From Actinomycetota bacterium (GTDB lineage: Bacteria > Actinomycetota > UBA4738 > HRBIN12), in assembly GCA_035697485.1 (NCBI GenBank), contig DASSCU010000015.1, positions 62,001-126,000 on the forward strand: DNA of 64,000 nt, given 5' to 3'. Under the pieces are notes generated by a model. The model searched no databases, was not told where the DNA came from, and saw only the letters and a program-made list of their open reading frames with translations. The position numbers and the translations under genes were made by a program. Shown piece by piece: positions 42,588 to 50,552 of the stretch (position 1 is its first letter; every line of letters starts with the position of its first letter).

Positions 42588-42758
42588 ATGCGCACGATCA
42601 CCGAGGCCGAAGTCGCCTACGGCCTGTGCGGCGACACCGTGAACCTGGCGAGCCGCCTCGAGGCCTACGGTGGACCAGGGCGCATCCTGGCTCACAGGCG
42701 ACGGCGGGAGAATCTCGCCGGACGCTACCCGCTGGCATCAGTCGTGACGACGGTGTGA
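42588..42758 (+). pseudogene. Fragment of a class III adenylate/guanylate cyclase
   Basis: A 56-codon frame reading EVAYGLCGDTVNLASRLEAY then GGPGRIL. This matches the C-terminal half of class III cyclase domains (usually AYDLWGDTVNxASRMES, then GVPGRI), including the Asn/Arg pair. The catalytic Asp residues and the rest of the domain are missing. Nothing upstream continues it; purA lies divergent 43 nt away. A decayed remnant is the simplest reading. Confidence 0.75.
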
Positions 42759-42821
42759 CGCTGATGTGAAATGGGGCTCGGATACGTGGCAACGCTGCCG
42801 TGTGGGGGTACAACTCCCCTC

Positions 42822-43007
42822 ATGGATCGCAACGACCTTCTCCGCGCGCTGACGTCCGCGGCCACCCCGCACCAGACGTCGAGCGCGATGTCAGAGGCCC
42901 GCTCATGGCTGGCCGACAACCCCGACGACGAGGCCGTCCGTGAGGCCGTGCAGCACCTGGCCCGCATGGAGCGCGAGCGCTGGGGGCTGAGCAGCGCCCA
43001 CCGCTGA
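42822..43007 (+). CDS. Small protein, function unknown
   Basis: A 61-aa helical product (MDRNDLLRALTSAATPHQTS; DDEAVREAVQHLARMERERW) with no signal peptide or known motif. The ATG at 42822 is chosen because the upstream part of the frame is not helix-like. No clear Shine-Dalgarno sequence precedes it; TACAAC 7 nt upstream is a weak -10-like match for a leaderless start. Composition looks like a real small soluble protein. Confidence 0.5.
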   Translation: MDRNDLLRALTSAATPHQTSSAMSEARSWLADNPDDEAVREAVQHLARMERERWGLSSAHR

Positions 43008-43424
43008 CCGAGCAGCGGTGCACACCGCTCAGAGCGTTCGCTGAACGGGACGGTCCTCGCGCCGTCACGGTTGTTCCGCCACGGCGACCCTCCGGTCGTC
43101 GACCTTGACCGGCGGATCGGCGGGCTCCGAACCCCGGTCGGCTCCGAACGCGTATGTCGGGGCATGGTCGGGCTGCAGGCGTTGGGGCGAGGATCCCCGA
43201 CCCATGTTCCGGACCCACCTGCTGAGCACGAACGTCCCTGCCTTGACGTCGATTCGATATTGTGCACTAAATGCTATCTGCATGTGCCCGTCACGGATCG
43301 GATCGAGGCGAGGGGGTGATGGATCGACAGGCACCTGCGCTGAGTGAGGGGTCCGCGAAGCTTGGCCTCGCTCACGCCGCGAGGGAAGCGGCGGGGCGGG
43401 CGACCACCCGATGAGGGGGACAGG
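43008..43424. promoter_or_regulatory. Upstream region of ABC operon 1
   Basis: About 417 bases with no firm gene. An AT-rich patch at 43249-43283 stands out in this GC-rich DNA. A TTGACG at 43243-43248 is followed 17 nt later by ACTAAA, a weak sigma-70-like pair, and GTGCAC is centred nearby. A 72-codon minus-strand frame (43065-43283) starts inside the patch but has no ribosome binding site and was not called. Confidence 0.4.
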
Positions 43425-44492
43425 ATGCAGAAGAGTGGTTGGCTGAGATCGATCGCGTTGCTCGGCGCGCTCGCTCTCGTCGCGGTTGCGTGTGGCGATG
43501 ACTCCGGCGGTGGATCGGGAGAGAGCACCGAGCGATCCATCGTGCGGTTCGCGTTCTCGCCCGACCCGGTGATCGACTGGATGAACGACCAGGGGATCAT
43601 CCCCGAGTACGAGGAGAAGTGGAACGTCCGGCTCGTGACGACCTCCACCTGGGACGAATTCGCGTTCTTCGCCGGGGGGCACGGCGACATCGTCTCGATG
43701 GCGACGTACGAGACGCCGCTCCTCGAGGAGGAGACTGGCGTCGACACCGTGACCTTCGGTGCCTACAACAACCTGCGCGTCCCCGTCTTCGTGCGCTCCG
43801 ACAGCGACTACGAGACGCTCGACGACCTGAAGGGTCAGGTCGTCGCCGTGCCCGGTCCGGTCTCCTCCACGATCGTGTGGGGCATGTTCACCGAGGATTG
43901 GTACGGCAGCGACTTCTGCATCGAGCGGCCCGACGGCAGCGACTGCGCGGACTACGACCTGCGCGAAGGCGATCACTTCGCCAACATGGACCTGCTGCTG
44001 CGTGGCGACATCGAGGCGTGTGTGTGCATCCCCGAGGCAGGCTTCCCGTACTGGCGTACCGGTGAGATCCGGGCGCTGTACGAGCCGACCAACGCCCCGT
44101 GGGAGATCTACGAGGAGCAGTACGCGCCCGGCCACAAGGGCCTGAACGGCAACAACTTCGTCGCGCGCAAGGACTGGTACGACACCCATCCGAACGAGGT
44201 CGCCTTCTTCCTCGACCTATGGGAGCGCGGCATCAAGGAGTGGCAGGAGAACAAGGAAGAGATCATCAGGACCTACCCGCAACACTTCGCGGTCGAAGAG
44301 GACGCCGACGTCGACTTCGCGGTGGAGTACATGAACGAGCACGACTTCTTCACCGACACCGTCTACCTCGACCAGGAGTGGGTGGACAACGAGACCGCCG
44401 TCTACGACCTGATGAAGCAGACCGGCTGGATGAACGAGGACTCGGAGATCCCCGAGTTCGTGGTCACCGAGCCGAGCGAACCCGCAGCATGA
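43425..44492 (+). CDS. NitT/TauT-type ABC transporter solute-binding lipoprotein (system 1)
   Basis: A 355-aa lipoprotein with lipobox VAVAC (Cys23) and an acidic Gly/Ser linker. The mature part has the NMT1/SsuA-like periplasmic-binding fold: VRFAFSPDPVIDWMNDQG, STWDEFAFFAGGHGDIVSMA, YETPLLEEETG and DLKGQVVAVPGPVSSTIVWG. The second SBP in this window keeps the same blocks. The ATG has AGGGGGACAGG upstream. The gene is separated from its permease by a 13-bp hairpin, which would allow higher expression of the binding protein. Substrate unknown; relatives bind sulfonates, nitrate or pyrimidine precursors. Confidence 0.88.
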   Translation: MQKSGWLRSIALLGALALVAVACGDDSGGGSGESTERSIVRFAFSPDPVIDWMNDQGIIPEYEEKWNVRLVTTSTWDEFAFFAGGHGDIVSMATYETPLLEEETGVDTVTFGAYNNLRVPVFVRSDSDYETLDDLKGQVVAVPGPVSSTIVWGMFTEDWYGSDFCIERPDGSDCADYDLREGDHFANMDLLLRGDIEACVCIPEAGFPYWRTGEIRALYEPTNAPWEIYEEQYAPGHKGLNGNNFVARKDWYDTHPNEVAFFLDLWERGIKEWQENKEEIIRTYPQHFAVEEDADVDFAVEYMNEHDFFTDTVYLDQEWVDNETAVYDLMKQTGWMNEDSEIPEFVVTEPSEPAA

Positions 44493-44531
44493 TCGGATAA
44501 CGACTCGAACCCCATCATCCCGTATGCCCAC

Positions 44532-44561
44532 GAGCACGGGGCCGCTCGCGGCCCCGTGCTC
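44532..44561 (+). terminator. Intercistronic hairpin between binding protein and permease
   Basis: A perfect 13-bp stem (GAGCACGGGGCCG with its complement) and a CTCG loop, 39 nt after the SBP stop and 27 nt before the permease. There is no T tract, so it probably stabilises the 3' end of the SBP message or partly attenuates rather than ending transcription. Confidence 0.7.
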
Positions 44562-44587
44562 CTACGGAGGATCGGAGCGAGCCAGAC

Positions 44588-45418
44588 GTGGCGACACAGA
44601 GCGTTCGAACCGCACCGCGCAAGCTGCTCCCTCGTGGCTGGCTGGGTGGGGACCACCTCGCTCCGAAGTACCGCCTCTGGCGACTTGCCGGCTACGTCGT
44701 CTTCATCGGCATCTGGGCCGTGCTCGCCGCGTACTTCTTCGAGCCCTTCGTGCTGCCGTCACCGACGGAAGTGATCCGGGAGATGTGGGAGATCGTTCGG
44801 TCGGGGGACTTCTGGGTGACGGTCTGGGCGACGATCAAGCATCTTGCGATCGGCTTCTCGATCGCGTTCGTGCTCGGGACCACGGTCGGGATCATGATGG
44901 GACGCAGCGCGTACTGGGACGGGTTCTTCCGGGACTACGTGATGCTCACGCTCACCACCCCGGGCCTCGTGTTCGCGCTGATCGCGGTGATGATCTTCGG
45001 CCTCTCCGCCTGGGGCCCGATCGTCGCGATCGTGCTCACCACGTTGCCCCACGTGACGATCAACGTGGTCGAGGGCGTGCGAGCGATCCCACGGGATCTG
45101 AGCGACATGGCCACCGCGTTCGGCGTGTCTCGGAGCACACAGGTCCGCTCCATCATCCTGCCCGCCGTGGCGCCCTTCCTGTTCACCGCGGCCCGATACG
45201 GGTTCGCGATCGCCTGGAAGATCACTGCGCTCACGGAGCTGTTCGGCGGCGCAGACGGCATCGGCATCCAGATCCGCGTGCAGTTCCAGTTCTTCAACAT
45301 CGCCGGGGTACTGGCCTGGGCCTTCTTCCTCGTGGGCTTCTCGCTGATCACGGAGCGGTTGGTGCTGCAGCGCATCGAGGACCACTTCTTCCGCTGGCGT
45401 CCGAAGGCGTTCGTGTGA
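44588..45418 (+). CDS. ABC transporter permease (system 1, first)
   Basis: A 276-aa inner-membrane permease of the BPD_transp_1 family with about six helices (YVVFIGIWAVLAAYFFEPFV; LAIGFSIAFVLGTTVGIMMG). The EAA loop that contacts the ATPase is NVVEGVRAIPRDLSDMATAF. The GTG has GGAGGATCGGAG upstream. It pairs with the next permease in a heterodimeric channel. Confidence 0.9.
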   Translation: MATQSVRTAPRKLLPRGWLGGDHLAPKYRLWRLAGYVVFIGIWAVLAAYFFEPFVLPSPTEVIREMWEIVRSGDFWVTVWATIKHLAIGFSIAFVLGTTVGIMMGRSAYWDGFFRDYVMLTLTTPGLVFALIAVMIFGLSAWGPIVAIVLTTLPHVTINVVEGVRAIPRDLSDMATAFGVSRSTQVRSIILPAVAPFLFTAARYGFAIAWKITALTELFGGADGIGIQIRVQFQFFNIAGVLAWAFFLVGFSLITERLVLQRIEDHFFRWRPKAFV

Positions 45419-45428
45419 GGGGATGACG

Positions 45429-46301
45429 ATGCAGACGACCACACGGACCACGACACCCGCCGCAGCACCGTCGTCGGCGCGCCCCCCGCTGCGTACCCGT
45501 CTCGCACGAGCGCTCACGACGCCGCGTGCCGCACGGATCACCTTCCCATTCGTGTTCGTCCTCCTGTGGGCGCTGATCGTCCCGTTGCTCCCGTCGCGCA
45601 TCCTCCCGACGCCGTTGGAGGTGGCCGAGGAGATGTGGCAGATCCTGATCGACGGCACGGTGCTGGAAGCGTTCTCGATCAGCCTCCTCCGACTGTTGCT
45701 CGGCTTCATGCTCGCCCTCGTCATCGGCGGCATCCTGGGCCTGGCGATGGGGATCTCACCCCGGATCAACGCGATGCTGCACGACTTCGTCGTCGTCGGG
45801 CTCACGTTCCCCTACCTGATCTGGGGCCTGCTCGTCGCGATGTGGTTCGGGTTCGAGCCGTACGGACCGGTGATCGTGGTCATCATCGCTGCGCTGCCGT
45901 ACGTGATGCTCAACATCTCCGAGGGCGTCCGAGATGTCTCGAAGGATCTCCGCGACATGGCTGGCGCCTACGATGTGCCACAGAAGCGGGTGATGCGTCA
46001 CCTCGTGTTGCCCTCGCTCAGCCCGTTCTTCTTCGCCTCGCTCCGATACGGACTGGCCAACGGGTGGAAGGGACTCGTGCTCGCCGAGGTGTTCGCAGCG
46101 GTGTCGGGTGCCGGATACGTGATCAACGAGTTCCGCGACTACGGGAACTTCGCCGGCATCATCTCGATGGCGCTCTACTTCGCGATCTTCTCCATCATCG
46201 TCGAACGCCTCGTCTTCGGGCGACTCTCTACCCGGGTGTTCCGCTGGCGCCCCACGATCGCCGCCGAGGTGACCGAGCCGCCCGAAGTGGCGACACCTTG
46301 A
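45429..46301 (+). CDS. ABC transporter permease (system 1, second)
   Basis: A 290-aa permease with a variable Thr-rich cytosolic N-terminus, about six helices and an EAA loop NISEGVRDVSKDLRDMAGAY. The ATG at 45429 is chosen because GAGGGG then sits at normal spacing; an in-frame ATG at 45423 directly abuts it. The gene starts 10 nt after the first permease. Confidence 0.9.
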   Translation: MQTTTRTTTPAAAPSSARPPLRTRLARALTTPRAARITFPFVFVLLWALIVPLLPSRILPTPLEVAEEMWQILIDGTVLEAFSISLLRLLLGFMLALVIGGILGLAMGISPRINAMLHDFVVVGLTFPYLIWGLLVAMWFGFEPYGPVIVVIIAALPYVMLNISEGVRDVSKDLRDMAGAYDVPQKRVMRHLVLPSLSPFFFASLRYGLANGWKGLVLAEVFAAVSGAGYVINEFRDYGNFAGIISMALYFAIFSIIVERLVFGRLSTRVFRWRPTIAAEVTEPPEVATP

Positions 46302-46344
46302 TGTCCCGACCCCCGCCCAACCCGACCCCAGGAGGTACGCCAGC

Positions 46345-47085
46345 GTGGCCACGGTGAAGGTGACGAACCTGCGGAAGGTCTTCGACGGCCAGGAACGACA
46401 AGTCGTGGCGCTCGACGACGTCACGTTCGAGGCATCCGGGCACACGTTCGTCTCGATCGTCGGACCCTCGGGGTGCGGCAAATCGACCCTGCTGAACATC
46501 CTGGCCGGCGTCGAGACGCCGACCTCCGGGCAGGTCGAGATCACCGCCAACGGCGCCCGTGCTCGCGTCGGATATGTCTTCCAGGCCCCGCGGCTGCTCC
46601 CCTGGCGGTCGGTGATCGACAATATGCTCTTCGTGCAATCGGACCGCTCCAACGAGACGACGGCGCGAGCCGCGCGGTACCTCGAGATGGTCGGCCTCGC
46701 CGACTACCAGAAGGCGTGGCCCGCCCAGCTGTCCGGCGGCATGCAGCAGCGGGTCGGCATCGCCCGCGCGTTCTCGATCGAGCCCGACGCCCTGCTGATG
46801 GACGAGCCGTTCAGCCACCTCGATGCGATCACGGCCCGCGGGCTCCGCCGCGAGCTCTACGCCATGTGGCAGGAGACGAAGAAGACCGTGCTGTTCGTCA
46901 CCCACGACGTCGGTGAGGCGGTCGAGCTGTCGAACCGCATCGTGATCCTCGCCAAGGGCGGGAAGCTCCGCCAGGACGTCGAGGTCGACCTGCCCTACCC
47001 GCGCGACCCCGCCGACGACAAGGTCGCGCTCATGAAGGCCGACGTGCTGCGGCAGTTCGAGGAGCTGGACCTGATCGCCACGTAG
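46345..47085 (+). CDS. ABC transporter ATP-binding protein (system 1)
   Basis: A 246-aa SsuB/TauB-type ATPase. Walker A is GPSGCGKST, the signature LSGGMQQR, Walker B LLMDEPFSHLD and the switch His is in VTHDVGEA. The Q loop is GYVFQAPRLLPW. The GTG follows AGGAGG by about 9 nt. Confidence 0.95.
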   Translation: MATVKVTNLRKVFDGQERQVVALDDVTFEASGHTFVSIVGPSGCGKSTLLNILAGVETPTSGQVEITANGARARVGYVFQAPRLLPWRSVIDNMLFVQSDRSNETTARAARYLEMVGLADYQKAWPAQLSGGMQQRVGIARAFSIEPDALLMDEPFSHLDAITARGLRRELYAMWQETKKTVLFVTHDVGEAVELSNRIVILAKGGKLRQDVEVDLPYPRDPADDKVALMKADVLRQFEELDLIAT

Positions 47086-47159
47086 AGGAGGCAGTCGGAC
47101 GGCGGGTCGCCGCCGAGCTGTCGGAGCCCGTAAGACACGAAGAGAGAGAGGAGATCCGA

Positions 47160-47507
47160 GTGGGCAAGATCACGTTCGATCGAGACGACGACAACGCCGT
47201 CACTCCCCAGTATTCCGAGGCACGAGGACCGGTGCTCCGGAGCGATCGCATCGAGGTCACGAAGGCGATGTTCGATGCGGGGAAGGGTGCGAAGACGCAC
47301 GCGCACGCGGAGGAGCAGGTCTTCTACATCGTGAAGGGGCGCCTGCGCGTCACCTGCAACGGGGAGACCTACGAGGTGGGGCCAGGCGAGGGAAGCTTTC
47401 ACCCATCGAACGCCGAGCACACGGTGCAGGCCCTCGAGGACACCGTGGCGATCAGCTTCAAGAACCTCGTCGACCCGATCTACGAGAAGACCGGCGAGCT
47501 GCGCTGA
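47160..47507 (+). CDS. Small cupin protein 1
   Basis: A 115-aa single-domain cupin. Metal ligands fit motif 1, THAHAEEQVFYIVKG, and motif 2, FHPSNAEHTVQ. GTG start with GAGAGGAGAT upstream. It lies 74 nt after the ATPase and is followed by a second cupin, suggesting related metal-dependent steps (isomerase, dioxygenase or binding) on the transported compound. Confidence 0.82.
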   Translation: MGKITFDRDDDNAVTPQYSEARGPVLRSDRIEVTKAMFDAGKGAKTHAHAEEQVFYIVKGRLRVTCNGETYEVGPGEGSFHPSNAEHTVQALEDTVAISFKNLVDPIYEKTGELR

Positions 47508-47550
47508 CCTCGGACGCGCGAACGCCCGCTGACAGAAGGGAGCACCGATC

Positions 47551-47886
47551 ATGCCATTCCTCGTCTTCGACGAGATCGAGAAGGAGACCGTGACGCCGAA
47601 GTACTCGACCGCCTACGGTGAGCTCGTCACCGGCGAGTACATCGAGGTCGGGCGTCTGAACTTCAAGGCCGGCGAGGGCGCCGTGGAACACGCGCACCCG
47701 CACGAGCAAGTGATGTACATCATCTCCGGCAAACTCGCGGTCGACCTCGAGGGCGAACACGCCGAGCTCGGCCCGGGCATGGGCTTCCACGCGAAGCCGA
47801 ACCAGAAGCACAAGGTGCAGGCGATCGAGGACACCCAGGTCCTCAGTACGAAGCACGTGATCGAAGGGGTCGGTCACAAGATCTGA
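47551..47886 (+). CDS. Small cupin protein 2
   Basis: A 111-aa single-domain cupin, paralogous to the gene before it: EHAHPHEQVMYIISGKLAV carries the motif 1 histidines and Glu, and AKPNQKHKVQ motif 2. GAAGGGAG precedes the ATG. A 12-bp terminator-type hairpin follows 43 nt after the stop. Confidence 0.82.
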   Translation: MPFLVFDEIEKETVTPKYSTAYGELVTGEYIEVGRLNFKAGEGAVEHAHPHEQVMYIISGKLAVDLEGEHAELGPGMGFHAKPNQKHKVQAIEDTQVLSTKHVIEGVGHKI

Positions 47887-47929
47887 GCACACCGTCGGCT
47901 CGACCGGACCCGGCGTCGGCCGGGGAACA

Positions 47930-47958
47930 GGCGCACGTCCCTCCGGGACGTGCGCCTT
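47930..47958 (+). terminator. Terminator-type hairpin after cupin 2
   Basis: GGCGCACGTCCC and its perfect complement with a TCC loop (12-bp stem) followed by TT. It should end the ABC-cupin operon and lies upstream of the annotated MFS start. Confidence 0.65.
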
Positions 47959-48005
47959 CCGCGTGGCCGACCTCCGAACTCGTCGTCGCCGGCCTCTCCG
48001 GCACC

Positions 48006-49334
48006 GTGGTGAACACGTCGGTGACCGTCGCAGTCGCGGCGATCGCCGAGTCGTTCGACGCATCGATCGCGGTCGTCGCGGCGGTCGTCGTGCTCTTGAA
48101 CGTCGCGATGGCGTTCACGATGCCGCTCGCCGGCGCGGCATCGGCCTGGCTCGGGCCACGTCGGCTGATCGTCACCGCGGGGTTCCTCGTGTTCGGGGCC
48201 TCGGTGATGCTTTCGCTCGCGCCCAACCTGGCGGTGCTCGCCGTCGCACGGCTCGCGCAGGGCGTCGGGCTTGCCGCCGTCGTCCCGGTGTCCGTGCAGG
48301 CGGTCGGGCTGCTGCTCCACGGCGACCGGCAGGCCAAGGCGCTGGGGTGGTGGGGCGCGTCGAACGGCATCGGCCTCGCCTTCGCGCCGCTCGTGGGCGG
48401 CGCCCTCGTGGACCTCGCCGGGTGGCGGTGGGTCACGGTGCCGTCGTGCCTGTTGGGCGTCGGCCTCGTGGTCACTTCGCTCCGGGCGTTCCCTCCCGGC
48501 CTGCGGCCGGCCCACGGCATCCCGCTCCGGGGGGTCGGGGTCGTCTCGCTCCTGACGGGCACGGCGATGACAGCGCTCGCCGCGGGTGCGGCCACCGCCT
48601 GGCCGCTCGCCGTGGTGGCGGGGATCGCCTCTCTCGGGACGTTCGCCGTCGCGGTCCGTCTCAGCCGACCGGGCGGCGACCTGTCGGAGCCCCGTCGCTG
48701 GCTGCACGACCGTGTCGTGCGCCGCTCCAGCCTCGGCGCCACCCTCCAGATGGTCGCGAACGGACTCGTGCAGGTGGCGATGCCGGCGTGGCTGATCGTC
48801 GACGGCCACCTCGGCGCGGGGGCGGCGGCCGCGATCCTGATGGGCATGACGCTGACGATGGCGGCGATGGGGCCTGTGACCGGCCGGCGAGGGTCGGTCC
48901 CCTACTCGAACCGCCTGTGGCGCGGCCTCAGCGGCTGCACCGCCGGGCTCGTCGGCCTCGGCGTGGCGGCGATCGTCGGGCCCTGGTGGCTCAGCGCACC
49001 GTCGCTCGTGGTGCTCGGCCTCGGGGCGGGGTCGTTGCTGTCCCCGTCGCTCACCGCGTTCAGCCGGACCCAAGCCGGCGACAACGCGGTCGGACTCTCG
49101 ATCTTCAACGTGCTGCGGTTGGGATCGTTCGGGATCGGCGGCATGATCGGCGGCACGGCGGTGGATCTGGGGGTCCCGGGCACCGCGTTCCTCTCGATCG
49201 CCGGCCTCTGTGGCGGTGCCGCCATCTGGGTCGTCGCGAGCTCCGGACGCCCGAGCACCACCGCCGACGACCGCACGGACCACGCACCACACGAGGCGCC
49301 GCTGGGCGCGAGAGGAGGCAGCGATGGAGGTTGA
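48006..49334 (+). CDS. MFS transporter with uncertain N-terminus
   Basis: A major facilitator protein of about 442 aa with 11-12 helices. TM1 should include LVVAGLSGTVVNTSVTVAVA, but the first ATG/GTG/TTG in frame is the GTG at 48006, in the middle of that helix. The frame stays open upstream to a CTG at 47883 that overlaps the cupin 2 stop (CTGA), which would require translation through the terminator-type hairpin. Either a non-standard start or a start lost by mutation is possible. There are no sugar-specific motifs. The 3' end overlaps the enoyl-CoA hydratase-family gene by 11 nt. Confidence 0.7.
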   Translation: MVNTSVTVAVAAIAESFDASIAVVAAVVVLLNVAMAFTMPLAGAASAWLGPRRLIVTAGFLVFGASVMLSLAPNLAVLAVARLAQGVGLAAVVPVSVQAVGLLLHGDRQAKALGWWGASNGIGLAFAPLVGGALVDLAGWRWVTVPSCLLGVGLVVTSLRAFPPGLRPAHGIPLRGVGVVSLLTGTAMTALAAGAATAWPLAVVAGIASLGTFAVAVRLSRPGGDLSEPRRWLHDRVVRRSSLGATLQMVANGLVQVAMPAWLIVDGHLGAGAAAAILMGMTLTMAAMGPVTGRRGSVPYSNRLWRGLSGCTAGLVGLGVAAIVGPWWLSAPSLVVLGLGAGSLLSPSLTAFSRTQAGDNAVGLSIFNVLRLGSFGIGGMIGGTAVDLGVPGTAFLSIAGLCGGAAIWVVASSGRPSTTADDRTDHAPHEAPLGARGGSDGG

Positions 49335-50040
49335 GGGACTGCGGCTCGAACCGTCCGCGTCGACGCTCACGGTCACGATCGACTCGGGTGAAGGGAACCT
49401 GTTCACCGCGCAGATGATGGACGCGCTCGTCGACGCCGTGATCCAGGCGGGCCGCGACGAGCAGACGCGGTTCGTCCGCATCCGCGCCGAGGGCGAGACG
49501 TTCTGCAAGGGCCGGGGGAAGGGAGGTACGAACCCCGACGAGATGCGGGCGATGGCGACCAGGATCTCGACCGTCAACGAAACCCTCCGGTCGACCCCGC
49601 TGACCGTGATCACCGAGGTCAACGGCGCCGCCGCCGGATTCGGCGTGGGCATGGTGGGCGCAAGCGACATCGCCGTCGCGGCGGAGGGCGCCACGTTCCA
49701 GTTCCCCGAGATCCTCGCGGGGTTCGCGCCTGCGGTCGTGATCAGCTGGGCGCGCTACATGCTGCCGCCGCGGCTGCTCTACGACATGGTGTCGACGGGC
49801 GAGGCGATCGACGCCCCGCGCGCGCTCGACGCCGGCCTCGTGACCGAGGTCGTCCCGGCGGCCGCGCTCGGCGACCGGATCGACGAGCGCATCGCCCGCC
49901 TCGAGGAGATCGACGCGTTCGCGCTTCGGGAGATGAAGCGGTTCCTCGTGTACACGAGGGCGATGGATCCCGCGACCGCGTCGAAGGCCTCGGTGGATGC
50001 GCTCGTGTTCAGCGGCCTGCGCGTCATCGGGAAGTTCTGA
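49324..50040 (+). CDS. Enoyl-CoA hydratase/isomerase family protein
   Basis: A 238-aa crotonase-fold protein. Oxyanion-hole segments are RAEGETFCKGRG and NGAAAGFGVGMVGASDI; the catalytic-region Glu fits FQFPEILAGFAP. The N-terminus is short. It may hydrate, isomerise or cleave a CoA-linked intermediate of the local pathway. The ATG has GAGAGGAGG upstream and lies inside the MFS 3' end. Confidence 0.82.
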   Translation: MEVEGLRLEPSASTLTVTIDSGEGNLFTAQMMDALVDAVIQAGRDEQTRFVRIRAEGETFCKGRGKGGTNPDEMRAMATRISTVNETLRSTPLTVITEVNGAAAGFGVGMVGASDIAVAAEGATFQFPEILAGFAPAVVISWARYMLPPRLLYDMVSTGEAIDAPRALDAGLVTEVVPAAALGDRIDERIARLEEIDAFALREMKRFLVYTRAMDPATASKASVDALVFSGLRVIGKF

Positions 50041-50407
50041 CCTCGACCCGAGAGCCCCCGCCCGGGCGAGGCCGGCCAGAGTCGGCCCCGCCCGGGCGAG
50101 CGAGACGCAGGACCGAGACGGCCAACGCCCACGCGACCCCGATCGCGTCGGTCACCCGGCCGGCCGGCACGGAGCACACCGCCACCGCGACGAAGATCGT
50201 CGCGGTGGCGAGCCCCACCTGGCTCCGCTGCAGCCCGTATTCCTCACGCAGGATCGGGGCGAGCGCACCCACGCCGAAGGGCACGACGGCGGTCGCGAAC
50301 TGGGCGGTGACGAGGGCGGCGATCGCAACGGGGAGCCGCCAGGACCGCTCCCCCGAAGGAGGCGCCGTCGCTCGAGATCGCTCCGGAGCCGGTGGCGGGG
50401 ATCGCAC
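50024..50407 (-). pseudogene. N-terminal fragment of an MFS transporter
   Basis: A 127-codon frame with an MFS start: PVAIAALVTAQFATAVVPFG, LAPILREEYGLQRSQVGLAT and VPAGRVTDAIGVAWAL cover TM1 to TM3 and the loop 2-3 motif. It then turns into a Gly/Pro/Arg tail and stops, so about 70 percent of the transporter is missing. Its end overlaps the enoyl-CoA hydratase-family gene by 17 nt. Deletion during arrival of the neighbouring operon is a likely cause. Confidence 0.6.
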
Positions 50408-50459
50408 GTGTCGACCTGCCTTGACGAAGACCGTGGAACCCGTCAGGCTCCAGATTCAC

Positions 50460-50473
50460 ACATTATATACAGT
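50460..50473. promoter_or_regulatory. AT-rich imperfect palindrome upstream of ABC operon 2
   Basis: ACATTATATACAGT, imperfectly symmetric around TATATA (10 of 14 positions), 79 nt before the SBP 2 start. Its reverse strand contains TGTA, like the TGTA-n3-TACA site at 59494. It could be a GntR-type operator and/or promoter. Confidence 0.4.
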
Positions 50474-50552
50474 ACGCGACCATGGCTGGAACCGAGACGG
50501 GACCCGTCTCGGGCGACTGTCCGGGAACGGACGGAAGGAGGACGCCGAGCCG

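Noticed and set aside
43065-43283. Minus-strand 72-codon frame starting MQIAFSAQYRIDV
   Set aside because: It reads like protein at first, but it has no ribosome binding site or -10 and starts inside the AT-rich promoter patch of ABC operon 1.
47874-49694. Long minus-strand frame across the MFS gene
   Set aside because: Its Pro/Arg/Ala low-complexity product is the mirror of a membrane protein gene, with no domain.
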